This document shows, one piece after another, positions 31,517-40,388 of a stretch of DNA of 64,000 nt. A program made the position numbers and the translations under genes. This DNA is from Oceanicaulis sp052055585 (GTDB lineage: Bacteria; Pseudomonadota; Alphaproteobacteria; Caulobacterales; Maricaulaceae): contig NZ_CP170485.1 in assembly GCF_052055585.1 (NCBI RefSeq), forward strand, positions 3,038,001-3,102,000. The letters run 5' to 3'. The first letter of the stretch is position 1, and every line of letters begins with the position of its first letter. Under the pieces are notes generated by a model. It worked only from the letters and a program-made list of their open reading frames with translations, made no database searches and was not told the DNA's origin.

Positions 31517-32662
31517 CTAGACCCTCAGATTGAGACCGCTTTGGGCGATCTCCTGCGGGGTCACGGCGCTATCAAGATTGTTATCAAGCGGTTGGGTCAC
31601 CTGCCTGACGCGCTGAGGCTCCTGAGCGGTCTCGCCCAGTCGATCCACGAGTGAGGGGAGAGGATCGGTCTGGCTGAGCCCGTTATCACGGGTGGAGAGC
31701 CCGCTGTCGGCGCGGTCGAACCGCGTATCAAACCGGGTATTGGGCGTTGTCACTTCAGTTTCGGCGTCACCAATGCTGGCGCCGTTTTCCGGACGCGTGA
31801 CGGCGTCAGGCCCGGAGTCATCTGTATTTTCAGCATCATCGACTTGAAGCGCCGGTTCCGCGCGCAACGCCGCCGTCTCGTCAGGTGATTGCGCCTCTTC
31901 CAGCGCGGCGGTGGTCGGGTTCACCTCTTGTGCGGCGCGGGCGGCGGCGTTCAGGCCGTCATCGGCAGGGTTATCCGCCTCGCCCGCGGGCGCTTCGGGG
32001 CGGGCGTTCAGCTCGGGCTCTCGCTCTCGAGTGAAGGCGTCAGAGCGCGCCTGATTGTCCTCGATGCGCGTCTCGATCCGATCACTCTGACGGGCGCCGG
32101 CGTCATCGCGCTGGGTCTCGCGAAGCTGATCGGTCTGTTGTCGATCATCCTCGACCAGGGTGCTGATCTGGTCCGTGCGCTGTTCGCGCGCTTCAATCGC
32201 GTCAACGCGTGTCTGTTGGCGCGCGGCCTCTTGCGCCTGCGCCTCGCTCAGGCGTTCAGCAACGCTGGGCGCGTTTGCAGCGGGCTCCTCGGTCTCTCGT
32301 CGCGCGACGACGCTCGCTTCAGGCGCCTCACGGGTCGCTTGCGGCGGTTCGGGGCGGACGGCGAGGCGCTGCTCCTGGACTTCCAGAAGCGCGGAATTGG
32401 TCGAGGCGTTGAGCCGGTCCTGACTGACCTGGGCAAAGCCTTCCGCTGCGGCGGAGCGGTTCGGCGTTTCATCGCCGGAGTTGCGGTTCTGTGCGCTATT
32501 GCGGTCCTGACGATCCTGCGCCGCCTCGCTGCGGTCCACAGGCCGGATCGCCGCCGCATCACTGGCGCCGGTCGAGTTGATCAGAACGGGGTCAGACTCG
32601 CGGGGCGGTGTCCGGTAAAGATCAACCAGATAGCCTGCACTGCCTTGTATATCGGCGACCAT
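31517..32662 (-). CDS. Long, probably disordered Glu/Arg/Ala/Asp-rich protein, unknown
   Basis: The product has 381 residues of low complexity, rich in Glu, Asp, Ala, Arg, Gln and Thr, nearly free of aromatics and cysteine. Only the ends look conserved or ordered: VADIQGSAGYLVDLYRTPPR at the N-terminus and AVTPQEIAQSGLNLRV at the C-terminus. The middle (about 125-210) has stretches with coiled-coil potential (VAERLSEAQAQEAARQQTRV, then DAIEAREQRTDQI). There is no signal peptide. The start at 32662 is preceded by AGAGGTG. No family recognised; it could be a scaffold or appendage-associated protein, but this is not supported. Confidence 0.6.
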   Translation of the reverse strand: MVADIQGSAGYLVDLYRTPPRESDPVLINSTGASDAAAIRPVDRSEAAQDRQDRNSAQNRNSGDETPNRSAAAEGFAQVSQDRLNASTNSALLEVQEQRLAVRPEPPQATREAPEASVVARRETEEPAANAPSVAERLSEAQAQEAARQQTRVDAIEAREQRTDQISTLVEDDRQQTDQLRETQRDDAGARQSDRIETRIEDNQARSDAFTREREPELNARPEAPAGEADNPADDGLNAAARAAQEVNPTTAALEEAQSPDETAALRAEPALQVDDAENTDDSGPDAVTRPENGASIGDAETEVTTPNTRFDTRFDRADSGLSTRDNGLSQTDPLPSLVDRLGETAQEPQRVRQVTQPLDNNLDSAVTPQEIAQSGLNLRV

Positions 32663-32761
32663 CGCGCACCTCTGCACATCTCGCGTCTCACCAGACTATA
32701 CAGATTCAGCGAAATCGAGTGGCCTGCGACCGTGCATGAGGGTTTCTGAAGGGTAAAGAAA

Positions 32762-32788
32762 AGGCCCCGACGCGGAACGCCGGGGCCT
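32762..32788 (-). terminator. Terminator of the prolyl oligopeptidase gene
   Basis: Read on the minus strand, AGGCCCCG/CGGGGCCT with an 11-base loop is followed by TTTTCTTTA. It is 23 bases after the stop at 32812. Confidence 0.85.
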
Positions 32789-32811
32789 GAACGTTTGGAA
32801 GAGAGGGCGTT

Positions 32812-35034
32812 CTAGCCTTCGCTGGCGTCGGCCTCGTTCTCATCCATCAGCTCTTCCATCAGGAAGGTGTATTCGAGCGCCAGACGACGCGCGCTTTCCT
32901 GAAGGTTGGCGGCGGCGGAGTGACCGCCCTCCATGTTTTCATAATACAGCACGTCCTGATCCATCTCGTTGAGCAGATAGGCCAGTTTCCGGGCGTGGCC
33001 GGGGTGGACGCGGTCATCCTTGGTGGAGGTCAGAAGGAAGAGCGGCGGATAGTCGACGCCGGTCTCCACATTGTGGAAGGGCGAGATCGAACGCAGGAAG
33101 GCGCGCTCTTCAGGGTTCTCGTCCGGGAAGCCGTACTCGTCCTGCCAGCTGGCGCCCGCCAGAAGCGTGTGGAAGCGCAGCATGTCCAGCAGCGGCACCT
33201 GGCTGATCACCGCGCCCCACAGATCCGGACGCTGGGTGTACATCACGCCGGTCAGAAGGCCGCCGTTCGAACCGCCCTGAACCGCAAGCTGGTCAGAGGT
33301 GGTCACACCGTCATCAATCAGGTCTTCGGCGACCGCGATCAGGTCGTCATAGATACGCTGACGATTGGTGCGCAGACCCGCCTGGTGCCAGGCCGGGCCA
33401 AACTCGCCGCCGCCGCGGATGTTCGCCAGCACATAGGTGCCGCCGTTTTCCAGCCACATGCGGCCGCGGGTGCCCGAATAGGACGGAGTCAGGCTGACCT
33501 GAAAGCCGCCATAGGCATAGAGCAGCGTCGGCTGCGGGCCTTCAGCGCCTTCAGCATGGACGATGAAATAGGGGATCATCGTGCCGTCAGTGCTCTCGGC
33601 CTGACGCTGTTCGACCACAAGGCCCTCGGCCTCAAACCAGGACGGGGCGGATTTCGCCGGTTCCAGTTCGAGATCGGCGGTGAGGCGGTAGAGCGCTTCA
33701 GGCTCCAGGAAGCCTTCCACATTCACATAGGCGAGATCGGAATGATCATCGGCGGTGACGATGGAGAGCGAGGCGTTCTCCGGCGTCTCCACGCTTTCGC
33801 TGGTCCAGCCGGCATCGGTGCGGGTGAAGGCTTCAAGACCGCCCACCACATTGTCGTTGATCACCATCAGAAGGTGGTTCTGGGTGGTGGCGACGCCATC
33901 GATGGACTGACGCTCGTTCGGCGTGAACACCACTTCGACGCCCGGCAGTTCGCCGGTCTCGACGAACTCGCCCATATCAAAGCTCAGGATCGAGCCGGTG
34001 GCGTAGGTTTCACCGCCCTCGACCGGGGTCCACTCTTCCTCGATCGAGAAGACCAGCTGGCCGTCAAACAGGGTTTGCGGGCTCGATTTGCGCGGCAGCG
34101 GCATCTGCACCGGATCGCCGGTCGCACCGTCAGGCAGGTAGAAATAGACGCTTTCAAAGAAACTCGCGGCCTGAATGGCCATCATATAGGCGGTGCCGTC
34201 TGCCTGCTCGAAGCGGGCGGGCCAGACGCCCACATTGGTCACATCGCCGGTGACGACGACTTGCGCCTCTTCGATCGGCGTGCCGCGGGTCCAGCGTTTG
34301 ACCACGAAGGGATAGCCCGACTGGGTGGCTTCGGCGGGATCAAGCGCGGTCGCGATCAGCAGCGTGTCCTCGTCGATCCAGGCGGTCGAACCCTTGGTCT
34401 CGTCGATGGTGAACCCGTCCTCGATAAACTCGCGGGTTTCCATGTTGAATTCACGGCGCACCGCGGCGTCAGACCCGCCATCCGACAGCGTGATCATGCA
34501 GCGGGTGTAATCGGGCGCCAGGCAATCGGCGCCGCGCCAGACCCAGTTATGGCCTTCCGCTTCGCCCAGGGCGTCCAGATCAAGCACCACATCCCATTCC
34601 GGCGCGTCGGTGGCGTAGCTTTCGACCGAGGTCTTGCGCCACAGGCCTTTGACGTGATCGGCGTCCTGCCAGAAGTTCCACAGCTCGCCATTGCGCACGC
34701 CCACATAGGGGATGCGGTCGGTCGATTGCAGCACTTCCAGCGCCTGATTGTACAGGGTGTCATAGCGCGGGTCGGAGGTGAGGCGGTCGAGCGATTGCGC
34801 GTTCATCTCGCTGGCGAAGGCGAGGGCGCGTTCGCCTTCCACCTCTTCCAGCCATTCCAGGCTTTCTTCTTCCGCCTGGATCGCAGCGTTCAGCTGTGCG
34901 CCGGGCAGGTTGGCGGTGTCGGTCACACCGGACTCCTCGGTTTCAGTCGATTGGGTTTGTTCGGACGGCGAACAGGCCGCAAGCGCCAGGACGGCGGCTG
35001 CGGCGGACAGGTGATAAGTCCAGCGGCGCATCAT
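32812..35034 (-). CDS. Prolyl oligopeptidase family lipoprotein (S9 peptidase)
   Basis: A serine peptidase of 740 residues that cleaves short peptides after proline. The N-terminus RRWTYHLSAAAAVLALAACS is a lipoprotein signal with the lipid-bearing Cys at residue 21, so it is anchored in the cell envelope. A seven-bladed propeller region (about 80-450) precedes the alpha/beta hydrolase domain: Ser in QGGSNGGLLTG, Asp in STKDDRVHPGHARKL, His in NMEGGHSAAANL. YAYGGFQVSLTPSYSGTRG and NIRGGGEFGPAWHQAG are S9A-typical. ATG 35034 has GGGGAGAG upstream. Confidence 0.93.
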   Translation of the reverse strand: MMRRWTYHLSAAAAVLALAACSPSEQTQSTETEESGVTDTANLPGAQLNAAIQAEEESLEWLEEVEGERALAFASEMNAQSLDRLTSDPRYDTLYNQALEVLQSTDRIPYVGVRNGELWNFWQDADHVKGLWRKTSVESYATDAPEWDVVLDLDALGEAEGHNWVWRGADCLAPDYTRCMITLSDGGSDAAVRREFNMETREFIEDGFTIDETKGSTAWIDEDTLLIATALDPAEATQSGYPFVVKRWTRGTPIEEAQVVVTGDVTNVGVWPARFEQADGTAYMMAIQAASFFESVYFYLPDGATGDPVQMPLPRKSSPQTLFDGQLVFSIEEEWTPVEGGETYATGSILSFDMGEFVETGELPGVEVVFTPNERQSIDGVATTQNHLLMVINDNVVGGLEAFTRTDAGWTSESVETPENASLSIVTADDHSDLAYVNVEGFLEPEALYRLTADLELEPAKSAPSWFEAEGLVVEQRQAESTDGTMIPYFIVHAEGAEGPQPTLLYAYGGFQVSLTPSYSGTRGRMWLENGGTYVLANIRGGGEFGPAWHQAGLRTNRQRIYDDLIAVAEDLIDDGVTTSDQLAVQGGSNGGLLTGVMYTQRPDLWGAVISQVPLLDMLRFHTLLAGASWQDEYGFPDENPEERAFLRSISPFHNVETGVDYPPLFLLTSTKDDRVHPGHARKLAYLLNEMDQDVLYYENMEGGHSAAANLQESARRLALEYTFLMEELMDENEADASEG

Positions 35035-35155
35035 GCTCTCCCCTTGTTGAGCGTCTGGGCGCATTGAACAGGGCGTTGAGCTCTGGGTCAAAGTGATCCT
35101 GTATGAAAGCCGCGTTATCTTGCAGGGCGCAGTAGACAGGCGTATCGCTGGGCGC

Positions 35156-35977
35156 ATGAGAGCTTACGCCATGAACGGGGCGGGCAACGCCTTTATCGTT
35201 CTCGACCGCCGCGACGCGTCCGGACCCGCCGCCTATACGCCGCAGGACATTGCGGCGATGGAGGTCGTGCACGCCTTTGACCAGCTCATCGTGCTGGACC
35301 CGTCGTCCGAGGCGGACGCCGATTTGCGGGTCTGGAATAATGATGGCGGTGAAGTCGGCGCCTGCGGCAATGGCACGAGGGCGGCGGCCTGGCTGTTGTT
35401 TGAAGGCGGGGCGAAGTCGCAGCTCAGCTTCACCTCCTCTGGCGGCCCCATGCGGGCGCAACGGCTTGGCGATGGCGCAGCGGAAGTGGATCTGGGACCG
35501 GCGCGGCTCGACTGGCGGGACATCCCGCTATCTCTGCCGATGGATACGGTCCGGCTCGATTTCGGCGTCACCCTGCCTGATGGTCGCCGGCTTGAAGGCC
35601 CCGGTGCGGTCAGCATGGGCAATCCCCATGTGGTGTTCGCGGTGGAGGATCTCGCCTCCATCCCCATTGCCGAGATCGGCCCGCGCATCGAGCATGACCC
35701 GCTCTTTCCCGAACGGGTCAATACCGGATTCGCGCAAGTGCGCGGCCGGAACGATATCCGGCTGAAGGTGTTTGAACGCGGCGCGGGTCTGACACTGGCG
35801 TGCGGCACCGGGGCCTGCGCGGCGCTCGTCGCCCTTCATCGTCAGGGACTTGTGGACCGTGAAGCGGTAATCGAGGCCGATGGCGGCAAGCTGCCCGTGC
35901 GCTGGGATGATCAGGGCCATGTGCACCTGTCCGGCCCGGTCGTGCTGGAGCGCGAGCTCGATCTGCGGGGCGTTTGA
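35156..35977 (+). CDS. dapF: Diaminopimelate epimerase
   Basis: DapF converts LL- to meso-diaminopimelate for lysine and peptidoglycan synthesis, without a cofactor. The catalytic cysteine pair is Cys70 in GACGNGTRAAAW and Cys216 in LACGTGACAAL. NGAGNAFIVLD at the N-terminus and MGNPHVVFAV are further signatures. The start MRAYAMNGAGN at 35156 gives 273 residues; an upstream ATG at 35093 would add 21 unlikely residues. mtaB and ftsY follow in the same direction, a common alphaproteobacterial order. Confidence 0.95.
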   Translation: MRAYAMNGAGNAFIVLDRRDASGPAAYTPQDIAAMEVVHAFDQLIVLDPSSEADADLRVWNNDGGEVGACGNGTRAAAWLLFEGGAKSQLSFTSSGGPMRAQRLGDGAAEVDLGPARLDWRDIPLSLPMDTVRLDFGVTLPDGRRLEGPGAVSMGNPHVVFAVEDLASIPIAEIGPRIEHDPLFPERVNTGFAQVRGRNDIRLKVFERGAGLTLACGTGACAALVALHRQGLVDREAVIEADGGKLPVRWDDQGHVHLSGPVVLERELDLRGV

Positions 35978-36046
35978 CGCATACCCGCCTTGCAGACTCC
36001 CTTCCCCGCTTGACCGAAGGGCGTCTCAACCCCACTTTGCGCGGCC

Positions 36047-37360
36047 ATGAGCACACCTGTGGAAAACCCGGCCCCGTCCCCTGAGACTTCAGAGGGGCGC
36101 GATGTGGAGATCGTCACCTTTGGCTGCCGGCTGAATGCCTGGGAGTCCGAGGTGATGCGCGATCATGCGCGCGCGGGCGGGCTGGAAGATGCGGTGATCA
36201 TCAATACCTGCGCGGTGACTAATGAGGCCGTGCGTCAGGCGCGCCAGACCATTCGCCGGATGAAGCGCGAGCGGCCCGATGCGCGCATGATCGTCACCGG
36301 CTGCGCCGCCCAGATCGACCCCGAGCAATTCGCGAAAATGGCCGAGGTGGATCAGGTGATCGGCAATGCCGAGAAGCTGCGCCCGGAAACCTTTAAATCC
36401 ACCGTCATTGGCGGCGGCGACAAGGTGAAGGTGGATGACATCATGGCGGTCAGCGAGATCGCCAGTCATCTGGTGGATGGCCTTGATGGCCGCGCCCGCG
36501 CCTATGTGCAGGTGCAAACCGGGTGCGATCACCGCTGCACCTTCTGCATCATCCCCTATGGCCGCGGCAATGCACGCTCCGCCCCTGCTGGCGAGGTGGT
36601 CGATCAGGTCAAACGCCTTGTGGAGACCGGCCATTCCGAAGTGGTGCTGACGGGCGTGGACATGACAAGCTGGGGGCAGGACCTGCCGGGTACGCCCAAG
36701 CTCGGCCGTTTGGTGCGCGCCATCCTCAAGCAGGTTCCCGATCTGCAGCGTTTGCGCCTGTCCTCGATTGACGCGATCGAGATTGACGAGGATTTGTTCC
36801 GCGCCATCGCCGAGGAAGAGCGGCTCTGCCCCTACATGCACCTGTCGCTTCAGGCGGGCGATGACATGATCCTCAAGCGCATGAAGCGTCGCCATTCCCG
36901 CGATGACGCGATTGCGCTGGCCAAACGCTTGCGCGCCGTGCGCCCGGACATCGCCTTTGGCGCGGACCTGATTGCAGGCTTCCCCACCGAGACCGAAGAG
37001 ATGTTCGAGAACTCGCTGCGGCTGGTGGATGAGTGTGATCTCGCCTTCGTCCATGTCTTCCCCTACTCGCCCCGCCCCGGCACGCCCGCCGCGCGCATGC
37101 CGCAAGTGGACCGCGAAGTGGTGAAAGAGCGCGCCGCCCGTCTGCGCGCCAAATCGCATGAGGCGCTGCAACGCCATCTCGCCTCGCGCGTTGGCCATGA
37201 GATGACGGTGCTGGTCGAGAAGCCCGGCTTCGCCCGCGCCGATGACTTCACGCCTGTCCGGATGAAATCGGGCGCCCGTCCCGGCGCGCTTGTCCGGGCG
37301 ATGATCACCGGGCATGACGAGAAAGCCCTGTTCGCAACACCGCTGGAGGCTGCCCGGTGA
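36047..37360 (+). CDS. mtaB: tRNA t6A37 methylthiotransferase MtaB
   Basis: A radical SAM enzyme that converts t6A to ms2t6A at position 37 of ANN-decoding tRNAs. The N-terminal UPF0004 domain has the auxiliary-cluster cysteines Cys27 (TFGCRLN), Cys55 (NTCAVT) and Cys86 (TGCAAQ). The radical SAM cluster is Cys160, Cys164 and Cys167 (TGCDHRCTFCIIPYGRG). A TRAM domain closes the 437-residue protein. FGCRLN with the N distinguishes MtaB from MiaB. The stop overlaps the GTG of ftsY (GTGA). Confidence 0.93.
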   Translation: MSTPVENPAPSPETSEGRDVEIVTFGCRLNAWESEVMRDHARAGGLEDAVIINTCAVTNEAVRQARQTIRRMKRERPDARMIVTGCAAQIDPEQFAKMAEVDQVIGNAEKLRPETFKSTVIGGGDKVKVDDIMAVSEIASHLVDGLDGRARAYVQVQTGCDHRCTFCIIPYGRGNARSAPAGEVVDQVKRLVETGHSEVVLTGVDMTSWGQDLPGTPKLGRLVRAILKQVPDLQRLRLSSIDAIEIDEDLFRAIAEEERLCPYMHLSLQAGDDMILKRMKRRHSRDDAIALAKRLRAVRPDIAFGADLIAGFPTETEEMFENSLRLVDECDLAFVHVFPYSPRPGTPAARMPQVDREVVKERAARLRAKSHEALQRHLASRVGHEMTVLVEKPGFARADDFTPVRMKSGARPGALVRAMITGHDEKALFATPLEAAR

Positions 37361-38682
37361 GCTGGTTCAAATTCGGTTTCGGCAAGAAAAAGCAAAAGGA
37401 CGACGCCTCGTCCGAAGCTCCGGCGCTTGAGGCGCCCGAGGCTGAGATCGAATCTGAAGCGCCCGTTGAATCCGCGGTTATCGCCGAAGTCGAAAAAGCG
37501 CCCGAAAGCCTTGAGGCGCCGCGACCGGCCGAACCCGCTCCGGCCCCGGTTGACCCGGAACCGGAGCTGGAAGAGCAAGCGGAAGCGGTTGCCGAAGACG
37601 AAGCTCCGAACCCGGATGAAATTGCTGAAACGCCTGCTCAGGCAAGTGGTCTCGAGGCATTGGCGGAGACCCTCGCGACACCTGAACCCGTTGTTCCGTA
37701 TACGGAAGAAGCCGAGCTTGCCACAGAAGCTGAGCCCGAACCGGTCTTGGAACCCGTGGAAGAGAAGAAGGGCTTCTTCGCCCGCCTCGCCGCGGGTCTG
37801 AAGAAATCCTCCTCAAAGCTCAGCGACGGGCTCAGCTCGCTCTTCACCCAACGCAAGCTCGATCAGGAGGCGCTGGACGAGCTTGAGGAATTGCTGATCG
37901 CCGCCGATATCGGCGCGCCCACCGCCGCCAAGGTCGTGGCGCGTCTTGCGAAAGACCGCTTTGACAAGGATGTCAGCGATCTTGAGATCCGCGAAGCGCT
38001 GGCCGATGTGGTGGCTGAAACCCTGCAGCCCTATGAGCAACCGCTCGATATGACCGGGGCGACGCCGAGTGTGGTGGTGTTTGTGGGCGTGAACGGCTCG
38101 GGCAAGACCACGACGCTGGGCAAGATCGCCGTGAAGATGACGCGCGAAGGCGCGGATGTGATTACGGCGGCGGGCGATACCTTCCGCGCCGCCGCCGTCG
38201 AGCAGCTTCAGGTCTGGTCCGAACGCGCGGGCGCGAAATTCCTGTCGCGGGAGCTGGGCGCGGATGCGGCGGGCCTTGCCTTTGACGCCATCCAGCAAGG
38301 GCGCAGCGAGCAATCTGATGCCGTGCTGATCGACACCGCCGGCCGGTTGCAGAACAAGGCCGAGCTGATGGATGAGCTTCGCAAGATCATCCGGGTGATC
38401 CGGAAGATCGACGACACCGCGCCGCATCATGTGCTGCTGGTGCTCGATGGCACGGTGGGCTCGAACGCGATTTCCCAGGCCGAGGCCTTCATGGAGACCG
38501 CCAATGTCACCGGCGTCATCATGACCAAGCTGGATGGCACGGCGAAAGGCGGCGCGCTGGTGCAGGTCGCTGAACGCTTCAAGCTGCCCATCCACTTCAT
38601 CGGCGTGGGCGAAGGCGAAGCGGATTTGCAGGCCTTCAAGGCGAAAGAGTTCGCTCGCGCGCTGGCAGGGCTTGAGGGCTAA
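37357..38682 (+). CDS. ftsY: Signal recognition particle receptor FtsY
   Basis: FtsY is the SRP receptor GTPase that delivers ribosome-nascent chains to the Sec translocon. A long acidic A domain (about residues 12-130, Glu/Ala/Pro-rich) precedes the N domain and the G domain with GVNGSGKTTTLGK (G1), DTAGRLQNKAELMDEL (G3) and TKLDGTAKGG (G4). The start is GTG, overlapping the mtaB stop in GTGA. It converges on the sirtuin gene with a 4-base overlap. Confidence 0.97.
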   Translation: MSWFKFGFGKKKQKDDASSEAPALEAPEAEIESEAPVESAVIAEVEKAPESLEAPRPAEPAPAPVDPEPELEEQAEAVAEDEAPNPDEIAETPAQASGLEALAETLATPEPVVPYTEEAELATEAEPEPVLEPVEEKKGFFARLAAGLKKSSSKLSDGLSSLFTQRKLDQEALDELEELLIAADIGAPTAAKVVARLAKDRFDKDVSDLEIREALADVVAETLQPYEQPLDMTGATPSVVVFVGVNGSGKTTTLGKIAVKMTREGADVITAAGDTFRAAAVEQLQVWSERAGAKFLSRELGADAAGLAFDAIQQGRSEQSDAVLIDTAGRLQNKAELMDELRKIIRVIRKIDDTAPHHVLLVLDGTVGSNAISQAEAFMETANVTGVIMTKLDGTAKGGALVQVAERFKLPIHFIGVGEGEADLQAFKAKEFARALAGLEG

Positions 38683-39389
38683 CCCAGCGTCTTTACCCAC
38701 TCCGGCACGACTTCGGTGGCCGGGCCGTAATGGTGCTCTTCAAACAGATCACTGATCTCGCCCGGCTCCAGTGTCAGCTCGGCCGTATGGGCGCCGCAGC
38801 GGCGGGCCTCGGAGACAAAACCCGCAGCAGGGTAGACCGTGCCTGAGGTGCCGATGGCGACGAAGAGATCACAACGTTCAAGGCTTTGGTAGATCTGATC
38901 GAGCCCCAGCGGCATTTCCCCGAACCAGACCACATGCGGGCGCAACCCGCCCGGCTTCCCGCACCCCGGACAGGGGCGGGTGCGGGTCATGTCCTCACGA
39001 TCAAAGAACAGATGCCCGCACCGGGTGCAGCGGGTTTTGAGCAATTCGCCATGCATGTGCAGCAGGTTCACCGACCCCGCCTGTTCATGCAGATCGTCGA
39101 TATTCTGGGTGACCAGCAGAGCGTTCGCCCGGCCATCGAGCAGCCAGTTCTGTTCCAGCTCGGCCAGGGCGAAATGGGCGGCATTCGCTTTGGCGTTCGA
39201 CAGGTTCGCCCGGCGGGCGTTGTAGAACCCCAGCACGGTGTCGGGATCCGCCTCGAACGCTTCGGGCGTGGCGAGCTTCATGGGATCAAACTTCGCCCAC
39301 AGCCCGCCTTCATCGCGGAAGGTGCCCAGCCCGGATTCCGCCGACACGCCCGCCCCGGTCAGAATGACGATGTTCTCATACCGCGCCAT
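38679..39389 (-). CDS. NAD-dependent protein deacylase (Sir2 family, CobB-like)
   Basis: A sirtuin of 236 residues that removes acetyl or other acyl groups from lysines using NAD. NIVILTGAGVSAESGLGTFRDEGG, TQNIDDLHEQAG and HMHGEL (catalytic His) are canonical, and a zinc site is formed by CTRCGH and CPGCGK. The start ATG 39389 lies 5 bases past the stop of the upstream hydrolase gene; an in-frame ATG at 39425 would overlap it by 31 bases. The residues equivalent to the desuccinylase Tyr/Arg pair are not obvious (AHFALAELEQN region), so deacetylation is the safer guess. Confidence 0.92.
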   Translation of the reverse strand: MARYENIVILTGAGVSAESGLGTFRDEGGLWAKFDPMKLATPEAFEADPDTVLGFYNARRANLSNAKANAAHFALAELEQNWLLDGRANALLVTQNIDDLHEQAGSVNLLHMHGELLKTRCTRCGHLFFDREDMTRTRPCPGCGKPGGLRPHVVWFGEMPLGLDQIYQSLERCDLFVAIGTSGTVYPAAGFVSEARRCGAHTAELTLEPGEISDLFEEHHYGPATEVVPEWVKTLG

Positions 39390-39394
39390 CGGGA

Positions 39395-40372
39395 TCAGCC
39401 GTTGGGAAAGCGGGTCTGAAGCCATCCCAGCATCAGTTCGGACAGCTCGGCGGGCGCTTCATACTGGGTCCAATGGCCGATCTCCTCGATCACATTCATG
39501 TCGAGATCCTTGCACAGGATCGGCATCCAGCCCGCCAGCTTGGGCGGCAGCATGTAATCACACTCGGTGGAGATCATCTGGCACGGCATGGAGAGCCGGT
39601 GATCGACCCCGCCCAGCCGCTCCCAGTTCGCATCAAAATTGCGATACCAGTTCATCCCGGTGCGAAAGCCGGTCTTGGCATAGGTCTCGGCGTAGACCTT
39701 GCGGATTTCGGGTGGGACCACGCAATCATCCTCGCTCTTCAGCCCGCCGCGTTCGACGAATTTCTCAAAGCGCTTGGGCAGATGGGTGATGGAATCGGGC
39801 AGCTTGTCGAGGTCGGCGCTGGGCGGCGGACCCGCGAAGGTGAAGGCGAAGAAGTCCTCTTCCCGGCCCTTGTAGAAGTCATCCATCGCCTCGTCCTGAA
39901 AAGCGATGATGTAATGATCCTCGCCGCCGCGTTCGCGGAACACCTCGGTGGGCGGAACCGAGCCGCGCGGCAGGTGCGGGGTGTTCACCCCGATCGCGCC
40001 CAGAAAGCGCTCCGGAACCAGGCAGGCGGCGTGCCACATCAATATGCCGCCCCAGTCATGGCCGACCCAGACCGCTTTCTCGATGCCGAGCGCGTCGAGC
40101 AATCCGGTGAAGTCGCCCACCAGATGATCCACGCCATAGGCCTCGACCGGATAGGGCGCGTCCGAAGCGCCGAAGCCGCGATTGTCCGCCGCGATCACCC
40201 GGTAACCGGCGTTGGCCAGATCCTCGATCTGCTGCGCCCAGCTCAGCGCTAGCTCCGGCCAGCCATGCATCAAGAGCACAGGCACGCCGTCTTCAGGGCC
40301 AGCGAGATGCACCGACAGGCTCACCTCGCCCACATTGATCCTTTGAGCGGGCGGCATGGGCGGGTGAGTCAT
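39395..40372 (-). CDS. Alpha/beta hydrolase, epoxide hydrolase-like
   Basis: The protein has 325 residues. HGWPELALSWAQQI (oxyanion HGxP), nucleophile Asp in VWVGHDWGGILMW, catalytic His in EEIGHWTQYEAP: the Asp in the elbow marks an epoxide hydrolase-type (or dehalogenase-type) enzyme that attacks via an ester intermediate. HGWPE favours epoxide hydrolase. ATG 40372 (GGACACC upstream) is preferred to the long open frame from 40579, which overlaps the RarD gene and is Ser/Arg-rich noise. The sirtuin gene follows closely. Confidence 0.87.
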   Translation of the reverse strand: MTHPPMPPAQRINVGEVSLSVHLAGPEDGVPVLLMHGWPELALSWAQQIEDLANAGYRVIAADNRGFGASDAPYPVEAYGVDHLVGDFTGLLDALGIEKAVWVGHDWGGILMWHAACLVPERFLGAIGVNTPHLPRGSVPPTEVFRERGGEDHYIIAFQDEAMDDFYKGREEDFFAFTFAGPPPSADLDKLPDSITHLPKRFEKFVERGGLKSEDDCVVPPEIRKVYAETYAKTGFRTGMNWYRNFDANWERLGGVDHRLSMPCQMISTECDYMLPPKLAGWMPILCKDLDMNVIEEIGHWTQYEAPAELSELMLGWLQTRFPNG

Positions 40373-40388
40373 GGTGTCCTCCGAAGCG

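Noticed and set aside
32920..35067. 715-codon plus-strand reading frame opposite the prolyl oligopeptidase
   Set aside because: A by-product of high GC content. The minus-strand gene has a full catalytic triad and a lipoprotein signal.
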